DNA of 49,324 nucleotides. Source: an uncultured Flavobacteriaceae bacterium. GTDB lineage: Bacteria > Bacteroidota > Bacteroidia > Flavobacteriales > Flavobacteriaceae. Below the pieces are notes generated by a model. That model had not been told where the DNA came from, did not search any database, and was given only the letters and a program-made list of their open reading frames with translations. The position numbers and the translations under genes were made by a program. This document shows, piece by piece, positions 14,585-21,823 of this stretch. The stretch is taken from the NCBI GenBank assembly GCA_947502495.1, contig CANNAC010000017.1, forward strand, positions 1-49,324, in the 5' to 3' direction. Positions within the stretch are counted from its first letter, which is position 1, and each line of letters begins with the position of its first letter.

Positions 14585-14661
14585 GTTAGCAGTTAGCAGT
14601 TAGCAGTTAGCAGTTAGCAGTTAGCAGTTAGCAGTTAGCAGTTAGCAGTTAGCAGTTAGCA
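14585..14661 (+). repeat. Eleven tandem GTTAGCA heptamers
   Basis: Exactly 11 perfect copies of GTTAGCA (77 bp) begin one base after the trpD stop. The unit is 7 bp, so copy-number change would alter the trpD-trpC distance without touching coding sequence. Perfect identity suggests recent slippage. It is the only such array in the window. Confidence 0.95.
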
Positions 14662-14663
14662 AA

Positions 14664-14895
14664 AATGAAAAGGGTTAAGAAGAAACAAGAACATAACAAA
14701 AAAGAAAGCCCTGAATCAATTCGTAGAATGGAACATTGAAATGCAGAAATAATGAGCGAAGGAATGGAGATGCAAAGCGAAGCTTTAAGCACGAAATTCC
14801 GAAAGAGAATGTTCCGCAGGAATTTCCTCATTTCAATATGATTTTTTGGTTCGTTTTGCATCAAGGCAAAATGAACAGAAATAAAAAAATAAAGT
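14664..14895 (+). repeat. ~240-bp element B, copy 2 (trpD-trpC junction)
   Basis: It contains AACATAACAAAA, ATTCGTAGAATGGA, an AAGCGAAGCTTT stretch and the invariant 42-bp block at 14840-14881. Its first half aligns well with copy 3 (AACATAGCAAAA, ATTCGCAGAATGGA). With the heptamer array it fills the 383-bp gap 14584-14966. Confidence 0.75.
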
Positions 14896-14942
14896 TCCTG
14901 AATTTAATTCGGAACAAAAAAATAAAGATTAACATAATAAGA

Positions 14943-14960
14943 TTTCCGCTTTAGCGAAAA
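14943..14960. repeat. Degenerate TTTCCGC hairpin just before trpC
   Basis: TTTCCGC, loop TTTA, GCGAAAA with one bulge, ending 6 bases before the trpC ATG. It occupies the same place as the hairpin before trpG. Confidence 0.5.
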
Positions 14961-14966
14961 GCAAAT

Positions 14967-15749
14967 ATGGACATATTACAAAAAATAGTAAAAGACAAAC
15001 GCATCGAAGTAAACCTTCGAAAGCAACTAATTCCTACCAAACAATTAGAGCAATCTATTTTGTTTGAAAGACAAACGATTTCCTTAGCAAAAAACTTAAG
15101 AAATAGTACCTCAGGAATCATTGCAGAACACAAACGTCGTTCGCCATCCAAACAAGTAATCAATCACGATTTAAACGTTTTTGATGTTGCTAAAGGATAT
15201 GAAGATGCAGGAGTTTGCGGCATGTCTGTGCTTACCGACGGGAAATACTTTGGTGGTTCCTTAGACGATTTACTTACCGCAAGAGCTAGTTGTAATTTGC
15301 CTTTGCTTCGTAAAGAATTTATAATTGATACCTATCAAATTCTAGAAGCTAAAGCGTATGGCGCAGATGTAATTTTATTAATTGCAGCCATTCTCACCAG
15401 AGAAGAAATTAAGCAGTTTTCAGAATTTGCAAAAAGCGTATCTTTAGACGTGCTTTTAGAGGTTCACAATGAAGAAGAATTACACAAATCAATCATGCCT
15501 AGCCTAGATATGTTAGGTGTAAATAATAGAAATTTAAAAACGTTTGAAGTCAGCTTAGAAACTAGTAAAAAACTAAGTACATTAATACCTAACGATTTTG
15601 TAAAAGTATCAGAAAGTGGTATTAGTTCTGTGGCAGCCATCAAAGAATTACAACCTTATGGCTATAAAGGATTCTTAATTGGAGAAAACTTTATGAAAAC
15701 AGAAAACGCTGGCAAAAGCGCAAAACAATTTATTAAAGAATTCAAGTAA
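14967..15749 (+). CDS. trpC: Indole-3-glycerol phosphate synthase
   Basis: A 260-aa TIM barrel that converts CdRP to indole-3-glycerol phosphate. EHKRRSPSKQVIN holds the catalytic Lys of the (K/R)-SPSK motif, LLRKEFIID the second catalytic Lys, then LLEVHNEEEL, VNNRNLKTFEV and SESGI close the phosphate site. Length is normal and the start ATG follows a repeat hairpin by 6 bases. It is a separate gene from trpF, not a fusion. Confidence 0.96.
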   Translation: MDILQKIVKDKRIEVNLRKQLIPTKQLEQSILFERQTISLAKNLRNSTSGIIAEHKRRSPSKQVINHDLNVFDVAKGYEDAGVCGMSVLTDGKYFGGSLDDLLTARASCNLPLLRKEFIIDTYQILEAKAYGADVILLIAAILTREEIKQFSEFAKSVSLDVLLEVHNEEELHKSIMPSLDMLGVNNRNLKTFEVSLETSKKLSTLIPNDFVKVSESGISSVAAIKELQPYGYKGFLIGENFMKTENAGKSAKQFIKEFK

Positions 15750-15791
15750 TGTCACTTCGAGTGTTTTGTGAAACAAAATGTATCGAGAAGT
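15750..15791 (+). repeat. CACTTCGAGTG element, copy 2 (trpC-trpF junction)
   Basis: It starts TGTCACTTCGAGTG directly at the base after the trpC stop and ends TATCGAGAAGT. A shorter version of 13419-13465. The junction also contains two hairpins (15829-15849 and 15879-15899). Confidence 0.7.
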
Positions 15792-15828
15792 AAAATATTT
15801 GATTAAAAATTTAAACAATTAGTTTGTA

Positions 15829-15899
15829 ATTCCGCACTAGATGCGGAATCCATTCTAAATAGTACTAACATAAAAAAGATTCTGAATCAAGTTCAGAAT
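15829..15899. repeat. Two hairpin repeats before trpF
   Basis: ATTCCGCA/TGCGGAAT (15829-15849, loop CTAGA) and ATTCTGAA/TTCAGAAT (15879-15899, loop TCAAG). The second hairpin includes most of the ATG at 15898, so the ATG at 15910 is the likely trpF start. Confidence 0.6.
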
Positions 15900-15909
15900 G
15901 ACAAAAATT

Positions 15910-16545
15910 ATGAAACTAAAAATATGCGGAATGAAATCCGAAAACAACATTTTAGATGTTGCAGAAATACAACCAGATTATCTAGGTTTTATATTTTATG
16001 AAAAATCACCTCGATACCTAAATACCGAAATTCCTGAATTACCAGAAAGTATAGAGAAAATCGGAGTTTTTGTAAATGCATCGCTCAACTATATTGTAGA
16101 TAAAATTGAACAATATGATTTACAAGGTGTACAACTACACGGCGATGAATCTCCAGAATTTTGCGAACAGTTAAAGGAATATGATGTATTCGTTATAAAA
16201 GTATTTTCGGTAAAGAATCAATTCGATTTTAGCGTTTTAGAACCTTATGAAGAGGTTTGTAAATATTTCCTTTTCGATACCAAAGGAAAAGAACCAGGAG
16301 GAAATGGATATCCTTTTAACTGGAATGTATTTAAAAAATACCCTTCTAAAAAACCATACTTCTTGAGTGGCGGAATTGGTCCTGAAGAAATAGAACCTTT
16401 ACTATTATTCTTAAAGCGTCCAGAATCCGATTTATGTTGTACTCTCGATTTAAACAGCAAATTTGAAAAATTACCAGGTGTAAAAGATCTTAGTAAATTA
16501 AAAGAATTTAAACACCAATTGGCTATTAACAACTATATCCGTTAG
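15910..16545 (+). CDS. trpF: Phosphoribosylanthranilate isomerase
   Basis: A 211-aa TIM-barrel isomerase acting between TrpD and TrpC. LKICGMKS carries the catalytic Cys near the N-terminus, LGFIFYEKSPRY follows, and FDTKGKEPGGNG holds the catalytic Asp and loop; FLSGGIGPEEI closes the phosphate site. Start taken at ATG 15910 (MKLKICGMK), four residues after an ATG that lies in a repeat hairpin. Only 20 bp separate it from trpB, the sole trp junction without an inserted repeat. Confidence 0.94.
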   Translation: MKLKICGMKSENNILDVAEIQPDYLGFIFYEKSPRYLNTEIPELPESIEKIGVFVNASLNYIVDKIEQYDLQGVQLHGDESPEFCEQLKEYDVFVIKVFSVKNQFDFSVLEPYEEVCKYFLFDTKGKEPGGNGYPFNWNVFKKYPSKKPYFLSGGIGPEEIEPLLLFLKRPESDLCCTLDLNSKFEKLPGVKDLSKLKEFKHQLAINNYIR

Positions 16546-16565
16546 GAATAGAATATTGAAAAACC

Positions 16566-17747
16566 ATGAATTATAATATTAACGAAAAAGGATACTACGG
16601 CGAATTTGGTGGTGCATACATACCAGAAATGCTGTATCCTAATGTAGAAGAGTTACGTCAAAACTATTTAAAAGTGATGGCAGAGCCCGACTTTATAAAA
16701 GAGTTCGACCAACTATTAAAAGATTATGTTGGTAGACCTTCTCCGCTCTATTTTGCAAAACGTCTTTCCGAAAAATACAACACGAAAGTATATCTAAAGC
16801 GTGAAGATTTAAACCATACCGGAGCGCATAAAATAAACAATACCATCGGGCAAATTCTAATGGCACAACGTTTGGGCAAACACAGAATTATTGCCGAAAC
16901 TGGAGCAGGACAACATGGTGTTGCCACCGCAACCGTTTGTGCATTAATGGGATTGGAATGTATTGTGTATATGGGCGAAATTGACATTGCAAGACAAGCA
17001 CCAAACGTTGCTAGAATGAAAATGTTAGGCGCAACGGTTATTCCAGCATTATCAGGAAGTAGAACACTTAAAGACGCAACTAACGAAGCTATTCGCGATT
17101 GGATTAATAATCCCGTAGACACCCATTATATTATTGGAAGTGTTGTTGGTCCGCATCCATATCCAGACATGGTCGCTCGTTTTCAATCTGTAGTTTCCGA
17201 AGAAATTAAATGGCAATTACAAGAACACGAAGGCAAAACACAACCCGATTATGTAGTCGCTTGTGTTGGTGGCGGAAGTAATGCCGCTGGTGCATATTAT
17301 CACTTTTTACAGGATACAGACGTAAAACTAATTGCTGTAGAAGCTGCTGGTTTAGGTGTAGATTCTGGAGAAAGTGCTGCAACTTCGGTGTTAGGAAAAG
17401 AAGGTGTGATTCATGGTAGTAAGACCTTGTTGATGCAAACCAATGACGGACAAATAACAGAACCATATTCCATTTCGGCAGGATTAGATTATCCTGGTGT
17501 CGGACCAATGCATGCCCATTTGTATAAAACAGGTCGCGCCGAATTTATTGCCATCACAGACGATCAAGCCATGAAAGCTGGACTGCAATTATGCAAGTTA
17601 GAAGGTATTATTCCTGCTATCGAAAGTTCGCATGCACTTGCTGTTTTCGAGCAGAAAAAGTTTCAACCAGAAGATATTGTGGTGCTTAGTTTATCTGGTC
17701 GTGGGGATAAGGATTTACAGAATTATATAGACTATTTCAAATTGTAG
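16566..17747 (+). CDS. trpB: Tryptophan synthase beta chain
   Basis: A 393-aa PLP enzyme that makes Trp from serine and indole passed from TrpA. Lys89 in [10 protein letters not shown] is the PLP lysine, [13 protein letters not shown] the substrate-binding loop, and [10 protein letters not shown] the phosphate-binding glycine loop. YPGVGPMHA and LSGRGDKD complete the family signature. Length and start are normal. It lies 20 bases after trpF but 524 bases before trpA, an unusually long gap for two subunits of one complex. Confidence 0.97.
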   Translation: MNYNINEKGYYGEFGGAYIPEMLYPNVEELRQNYLKVMAEPDFIKEFDQLLKDYVGRPSPLYFAKRLSEKYNTKVYLKREDLNHTGAHKINNTIGQILMAQRLGKHRIIAETGAGQHGVATATVCALMGLECIVYMGEIDIARQAPNVARMKMLGATVIPALSGSRTLKDATNEAIRDWINNPVDTHYIIGSVVGPHPYPDMVARFQSVVSEEIKWQLQEHEGKTQPDYVVACVGGGSNAAGAYYHFLQDTDVKLIAVEAAGLGVDSGESAATSVLGKEGVIHGSKTLLMQTNDGQITEPYSISAGLDYPGVGPMHAHLYKTGRAEFIAITDDQAMKAGLQLCKLEGIIPAIESSHALAVFEQKKFQPEDIVVLSLSGRGDKDLQNYIDYFKL

Positions 17748-17765
17748 TTTTTTTATAAGGATTAG

Positions 17766-17845
17766 GGCGTTACCACAAGGGTCAGGCTTTCCAGGCTCGC
17801 TATCAAAGATGAGCTCAAACAAACCTTTCAATCCTTAACGCAAAA
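17766..17845 (+). repeat. 80-bp element A, copy 2
   Basis: One base different from 12416-12495 across 80 bp, in the same orientation, 5,350 bp away in the same operon. Such identity in non-coding DNA points to recent duplication, gene conversion or strong selection. Confidence 0.8.
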
Positions 17846-17904
17846 ACCACCTCGTCTTCCGCTTTTTTTAACGGAATCCACTCCTCCTTGAAAAAAGGAG
17901 GAGT
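17846..17904 (+). repeat. Hairpin-cassette repeat E, copy 1
   Basis: ACCACCTCGTC, then a variable hairpin (TTCCG...CGGAA), then CACTCCTCC with GGAGGAGTG, a second hairpin. The outside is constant and the middle variable; see 18159-18214. Confidence 0.65.
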
Positions 17905-17905
17905 G

Positions 17906-18150
17906 TTAAAAATAGAGATTAAAACAAAACATAGCAAAATTAAAAGTCCCTATTCCATTCGCAGAATGGATCGCCAAGACGAAGAATAGATGAAGAAAAG
18001 CTTCGGAAACAGGAGAACGCAGTTCGACGCGAAGTTTTCAAATCGGTTTTCATCCCGATAATTTTCGGGATGAAAAATTCCTTGGCTTGGTCTTGATTTT
18101 TTGGTTCGTTTTGCATCAAGGCAAAATGAACAGAAAGAAAAATAAATACG
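17906..18150 (+). repeat. ~240-bp element B, copy 3
   Basis: It shares AACATAGCAAAA and ATTCGCAGAATGGA with copy 2 and has the identical 42-bp block at 18095-18136. It has an extra ATCCCGAT/ATCGGGAT-like hairpin in the interior (about 18053-18075). Confidence 0.75.
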
Positions 18151-18158
18151 GAATTACA

Positions 18159-18214
18159 ACCACCTCGTCTTTGTGCTAAAAAGCACAAAGCCACTCCTCC
18201 TTGAAAAGGAGGAG
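18159..18214 (+). repeat. Hairpin-cassette repeat E, copy 2
   Basis: ACCACCTCGTC, variable hairpin CTTTGTGC/GCACAAAG, then CCACTCCTCC with GGAGGAG. Same frame as copy 1 with a different middle hairpin. The two copies bracket element B copy 3. Confidence 0.65.
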
Positions 18215-18271
18215 AGTAAGCATTCCGTTTTTTTTTTTAAAACAGAATTCAGTAGGCTAATAAAATATAAC

Positions 18272-19036
18272 ATGAATAGAATAAACAACAAACTAAAAGA
18301 AAGCAAAAAGCTACTATCCATATACTTCACAGCAGGATACCCAAGTTTAAACGATACTACAACAATCCTTCAAAACTTAGAAAAAAGTGGTGTAGATATG
18401 GTAGAAATCGGATTACCATTCAGTGATCCCTTAGCAGATGGCCCAACCATTCAAGCGAGTTCGACACAAGCTTTAAATAACGGCATGACTACCGAAGTAC
18501 TTTTTAATCAGCTAAAAGATATTCGTAAAACCGTTTCTATTCCGTTAATCATCATGGGATATTTTAATCCTATGTTACAATATGGTGTAGAGGCTTTCTG
18601 TAAAAAATGTCAAGAAATTGGAATTGACGGATTAATAATTCCGGATTTACCGGTAGATGTATATAACGACGATTACAAAGCTATTTTTGAAAAATACGGA
18701 TTGATTAATGTATTTCTAATAACACCACAAACTTCTGTAGAGCGTATTCATTTTATAGATACCATCTCTAACGGATTCATCTATATGGTTAGTAGCGCAA
18801 GTGTAACAGGAAGTAGTTCTGGTTTTGGTGACGAACAAACCAAATACTTTAAACGCATTGCAGATATGAAACTTAACAATCCGCAAATCATTGGTTTTGG
18901 TATTTCAGACAATGAAACCTTTACCCAAGCAACCACACATGCAAAAGGAGCTATTATTGGTTCGGCATTTATAAAACATCTAACCAATAATGGTGTTGCC
19001 AATATGAACGCGTTTGTTGCTAACATTTTAAAATAG
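18272..19036 (+). CDS. trpA: Tryptophan synthase alpha chain
   Basis: A 254-aa TIM barrel that cleaves indole-3-glycerol phosphate to indole and glyceraldehyde-3-phosphate for TrpB. IYFTAGYPSLND, VEIGLPFSDPLADGPTIQ (catalytic Glu and Asp), GLIIPDLP and YMVSSASVTG are family motifs. I start at ATG 18272 (MNRINNKLKES). A longer frame back to 18173 runs through repeat DNA and has no family support. It ends the trp operon; no strong terminator follows directly. Confidence 0.95.
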   Translation: MNRINNKLKESKKLLSIYFTAGYPSLNDTTTILQNLEKSGVDMVEIGLPFSDPLADGPTIQASSTQALNNGMTTEVLFNQLKDIRKTVSIPLIIMGYFNPMLQYGVEAFCKKCQEIGIDGLIIPDLPVDVYNDDYKAIFEKYGLINVFLITPQTSVERIHFIDTISNGFIYMVSSASVTGSSSGFGDEQTKYFKRIADMKLNNPQIIGFGISDNETFTQATTHAKGAIIGSAFIKHLTNNGVANMNAFVANILK

Positions 19037-19110
19037 TTTAACGTAATGTTGTGAGAAGTTTTATAATTAAACAGTATCTTAAATTTGAACCAATAGAAAC
19101 AATTTAGATA

Positions 19111-19260
19111 ATGGGAATGATTAAAGATAGAAAGAAATTTAAGACTACAGTAAGACAAACCAATCCAACCAATCCTAATGGCTATTCCAAGATGGAAACT
19201 AATGATTTTGATATAGATAAAAAAACCATTAAAAAGCAACAAAATAAAACGAATAGCTAA
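19111..19260 (+). CDS. Small basic protein, unknown (49 aa)
   Basis: ATG 19111 to TAA 19258-19260. It reads MGMIKDRKKFKTTVRQTNP, continues TNPNGYSKMETNDFDIDKK and ends in a Lys/Gln/Asn-rich tail. It is hydrophilic, with no Cys or membrane span. Balanced, protein-like composition in an otherwise empty gap, and a hairpin terminator 22 bases after the stop, support a real gene. It lies 74 bases after trpA, so read-through from trp is possible. Family unknown. Confidence 0.5.
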   Translation: MGMIKDRKKFKTTVRQTNPTNPNGYSKMETNDFDIDKKTIKKQQNKTNS

Positions 19261-19281
19261 TTACGTTTAGCTCTGTTATTT

Positions 19282-19316
19282 AATGCCTATTCAGTATATT
19301 TGAATAGGCATTTTAT
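19282..19316 (+). terminator. Terminator after the 49-aa gene
   Basis: AATGCCTATTCA (19282-19293), loop GTATATT, TGAATAGGCATT (19301-19312), then a short T run. It may also be the first true end of the trp transcript. The loop contains TATATTTG by chance or as a -7 box for the next gene. Confidence 0.6.
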
Positions 19317-19345
19317 ATAAATTAATGTTTATAAACTTTAAAATT

Positions 19346-20008
19346 ATGAAATATCATCTTATTATAAATAGTGTAAAATCCGTTGAAAAATTAGAAAATG
19401 CGTGGTCCGATTCCGATTATATAAATCTATTAGAAAGGTTTGGATTAGCGAATGCAGAAACTTCTAATTCAGAAGAACTATTAGAGTTACTATACCTTGC
19501 AATTTCAGATTTTGAGCCAGAGGAAGCTGCAGCAATTGTACTAGATTATAAATTATCTAAGCATTTAAACAAAAACCAAATAGACGAAATTTCGCATGAA
19601 ATGTTATTAGATAAGATTTCTGAAGAATATGCCGATATTACATTACACCATGAATTATACAATATTAATCAATTGTTAAACAGCGCATATAACGGTACAT
19701 TTCCTAATGCAAAAGCAACCATCATTACTTTTGAAATCACACCAAACAAAGAAATCACCAAAGAGATTGTATTAAAAGCGTTATGTGTTACACTAGCAAA
19801 TAATAATGTAATAAAAAGGCTATTTGTAGATCAATTAGCAGGAAAAGAAGCATTTGATGAGGCTGAGGATATTATTTGGAAATTAGAATCCAAAGAAAAT
19901 AACACCTATGCGTTAACCACTTCAGACTATTGGATGAGTAGAGATGAATTTATTGATGCAGAATTTGACGCAAATGTTATTCCTTTTGAAAACGAGGATA
20001 ACGAATAA
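19346..20008 (+). CDS. Conserved-looking acidic cytoplasmic protein, unknown
   Basis: I start at ATG 19346 (MKYHLIINSVKSVEKLEN, 220 aa); an ATG seven codons upstream is less likely. It is soluble and very acidic, ending in a Glu/Asp/Asn tail (PFENEDNE). It is helical in the first half (SEELLELLYLAISDFEPEEAAAIVLDYKLSKHL) and mixed in the second. No signal, membrane span or catalytic motif. It lies 36 bases upstream of trmL on the same strand, so they are probably co-transcribed. I do not recognise the family. Confidence 0.65.
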   Translation: MKYHLIINSVKSVEKLENAWSDSDYINLLERFGLANAETSNSEELLELLYLAISDFEPEEAAAIVLDYKLSKHLNKNQIDEISHEMLLDKISEEYADITLHHELYNINQLLNSAYNGTFPNAKATIITFEITPNKEITKEIVLKALCVTLANNNVIKRLFVDQLAGKEAFDEAEDIIWKLESKENNTYALTTSDYWMSRDEFIDAEFDANVIPFENEDNE

Positions 20009-20044
20009 TATAATTAAAAAACGCTCCCATTAAGGGAAATAACT

Positions 20045-20497
20045 ATGCCTTTAAACATTGTTTTAATAGAACCAGAAATACCAAATAACACAGGAAACAT
20101 TGGCCGACTAGCATTAGCTTCTGGATCCAATTTACACTTGGTGAAACCTTTTGGTTTCGAAATTACAGACGCGCGTTTAAAACGTGCTGGATTAGATTAT
20201 TGGCAACATCTCAACTTACATTATTACGATAATATAGAAGACTTCTTAACAAAAAATAAAGAGGCCAATATGGTGTTTTTATCTAGCCACGGAACGCAAA
20301 ACCATTGGGATATTGCATTTGAAGAAAATATGTTTTTAGTTTTTGGAAAAGAATCTGCTGGCTTACCAAAATCTATTGTAGAAAATAATACAGACAAGTT
20401 ATTTAAGATTCCCTTATACAGCGAACATGTTAGAAGCTTAAACCTAGCCAATGCAGTAAGTATTGTTGTTTACGAAGGTTTACGTACTTTACAGTAA
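20045..20497 (+). CDS. trmL: tRNA (cytidine(34)-2'-O)-methyltransferase
   Basis: A 150-aa SPOUT-fold methyltransferase that 2'-O-methylates the wobble base of certain tRNA-Leu using SAM. Family motifs in order: PEIPNNTGNIGRLALA (motif 1), LVFGKESAGLP (motif 2), IPLYSEHVRSLNLANAVSIVVYE (motif 3, the SAM-binding trefoil knot). Length equals the usual 150-160 residues. The previous name for this family is YibK. Start is clear, 36 bases after the acidic gene. Confidence 0.92.
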   Translation: MPLNIVLIEPEIPNNTGNIGRLALASGSNLHLVKPFGFEITDARLKRAGLDYWQHLNLHYYDNIEDFLTKNKEANMVFLSSHGTQNHWDIAFEENMFLVFGKESAGLPKSIVENNTDKLFKIPLYSEHVRSLNLANAVSIVVYEGLRTLQ

Positions 20498-20509
20498 TGT
20501 AAAATCTTA

Positions 20510-20536
20510 GCTTGTATTAAATGAATACAAGCTTGT
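20510..20536 (+). terminator. Probable trmL terminator
   Basis: GCTTGTATT (20510-20518), loop AAATG, AATACAAGC (20524-20532), followed by TTGTTT. A good stem but a weak T run. Confidence 0.55.
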
Positions 20537-20557
20537 TTAACCATTGATATAAAAACT

Positions 20558-21481
20558 ATGAATTCACTAATAAAAGTATTTTGTTTTCTAGCCATCTTTT
20601 CTATTCTTGGCTGCCAACAGGATAAGAAATTACCTGCGGATCTATTAACCACAAAAAAGAAGAAAGAGGTAGTACCACGAACAAGTCAATTTAAGGAATA
20701 TTGGTATTCGGGAAAAGCGGAATTGAATAGCTATACATTGAAACAATCTAGATATGGAGAAATTCGTGACGGTGAAGTGGTATTAGTATTTGTAACCGAA
20801 CCATTTTCGTTAAGTAAACAAGTCAAATTAGATAATCCTCAAGATGCCGGAGAAGATAATGTATCCGTTTTAAAATTAAACAACATTAGAAAATTCACGA
20901 CAGGTATCTATGATTATTCCATTGTAACTTCTTCTTTTACACCGGTCGATTCTAAAAATTATCCGCATACCTTAAAATTAAATACGAGTATTCAAGAATG
21001 GTGCGGACATACATTTACACAATTAAATCTCGAAGAAGAAAATTATAATTTTCAACAATTCTCTTACTTTGAATCGGATGGTGATACCGAAAAAACCATT
21101 CCAGCAGCTCTATTAGAAGAAGAACTGATGACACATATTCGTTTAAATAACGGACAATTACCTTTGGGAGAAATAGACCTAATTTTCTCTACGATATACA
21201 GTCGTTTTGGATATCATGACCTAAAACCTACCAAAGCTAAAATAAGTAAAACGGCATCTGATACTGTAATAAATTATAGCATTGCATACTTGAAGTATGA
21301 CCGAAAGCTTTCTATAACTGTTGAAAAAGAATTCCCATATAAAATATTATCTTGGACAGAAGATGATGGTGATGGATTGCTAACAGAAGCGCAATTGAAA
21401 AAAAGCATTAACGAACCATATTGGAGTCAGAAAAGTCTAGATGATGAAGCGAAACGAAAAGAGCTCCAATTAACAAAGTAA
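20558..21481 (+). CDS. Outer-envelope lipoprotein of unknown function
   Basis: A 307-aa protein with a lipoprotein signal (MNSLIKVFCFLAIFSILGC, lipid Cys19). The mature protein is beta-rich, with EYWYSGKAELNSYTL, RYGEIRDGEVVLVFVTE, SIQEWCGHTFTQLN and a C-terminal DDGDGLLTEAQLK acidic stretch. Similar flavobacterial proteins are, as I recall, often labelled septum formation inhibitor Maf, but no Maf nucleotide pyrophosphatase motif is visible here, so I do not use that name. It has a free-standing gene with its own upstream gap and no clear partner. Confidence 0.72.
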   Translation: MNSLIKVFCFLAIFSILGCQQDKKLPADLLTTKKKKEVVPRTSQFKEYWYSGKAELNSYTLKQSRYGEIRDGEVVLVFVTEPFSLSKQVKLDNPQDAGEDNVSVLKLNNIRKFTTGIYDYSIVTSSFTPVDSKNYPHTLKLNTSIQEWCGHTFTQLNLEEENYNFQQFSYFESDGDTEKTIPAALLEEELMTHIRLNNGQLPLGEIDLIFSTIYSRFGYHDLKPTKAKISKTASDTVINYSIAYLKYDRKLSITVEKEFPYKILSWTEDDGDGLLTEAQLKKSINEPYWSQKSLDDEAKRKELQLTK

Positions 21482-21561
21482 AAGCTTAAAGCAAGCATCC
21501 AAATAGTAAACACCCAAACGGGTAATGCAACTGCATAATATTACATTAATAAATTATAATT

Positions 21562-21786
21562 ATGAAATTAAACTTATTGTCTTGCGATGCCCAAAGACCC
21601 GATAAAAGAGCCATAGCCAAATGTATAGCAGAGCTCGCCTCCAACATTAGTGCATCTTTAGCGAATGAGCTAACAGATATACTTTTGGAAGGCGATGCTG
21701 TAGATATTGAGGTACACGATAAAAACTCTGGTTCTGCTTTACGTTCTTTACGTAAACTAAGTATTGACTACGAAATTATAGAATAA
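21562..21786 (+). CDS. Small protein, unknown (74 aa)
   Basis: MKLNLLSCDAQRPDKRAIAK starts a 74-aa soluble protein: one amphipathic helical region (IAECIAELASNISASLANEL), then DILLEGDAVDIEVHD and a short alpha/beta end (RSLRKLSIDYEIIE). The beta-alpha pattern is ribosomal-protein- or regulator-like, but I recognise no family. It is convergent with the SDR gene (37-bp gap). Single clear ATG. Confidence 0.6.
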   Translation: MKLNLLSCDAQRPDKRAIAKCIAELASNISASLANELTDILLEGDAVDIEVHDKNSGSALRSLRKLSIDYEIIE

Positions 21787-21823
21787 CTAAAATCCCAGTA
21801 CCCCTTTTTCCTAACTCCTAAAA

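Larger units (their letters stand above)
17748..18271 (+). other. trpB-trpA junction filled with repeats
   Basis: 524 bp with no gene. In order it contains element A copy 2 (17766-17845), hairpin-cassette E1 (17846-17904), element B copy 3 (about 17906-18150, invariant block 18095-18136) and E2 (18159-18214). The real trpA start follows at 18272. A small open frame in the repeats is not credible. Confidence 0.8.

Noticed and set aside
14585-14661. CRISPR array
   Set aside because: The 7-bp units are directly adjacent with no spacers, so this is a simple tandem repeat.
14736-14954. 72-codon plus-strand frame between trpD and trpC
   Set aside because: It is read entirely out of element B and its block (FWFVLHQGKMNR arises from the conserved 42 bp). 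Repeats elsewhere give the same false frame.
17940-18194. 84-codon minus-strand frame between trpB and trpA
   Set aside because: It crosses element B and the E repeat and includes the reverse of the 42-bp block; not a gene.
18173-18271. Longer trpA start 33 codons upstream
   Set aside because: The extra residues are translated from the E2 repeat and a T-rich spacer. The family begins around MNRINNKL.
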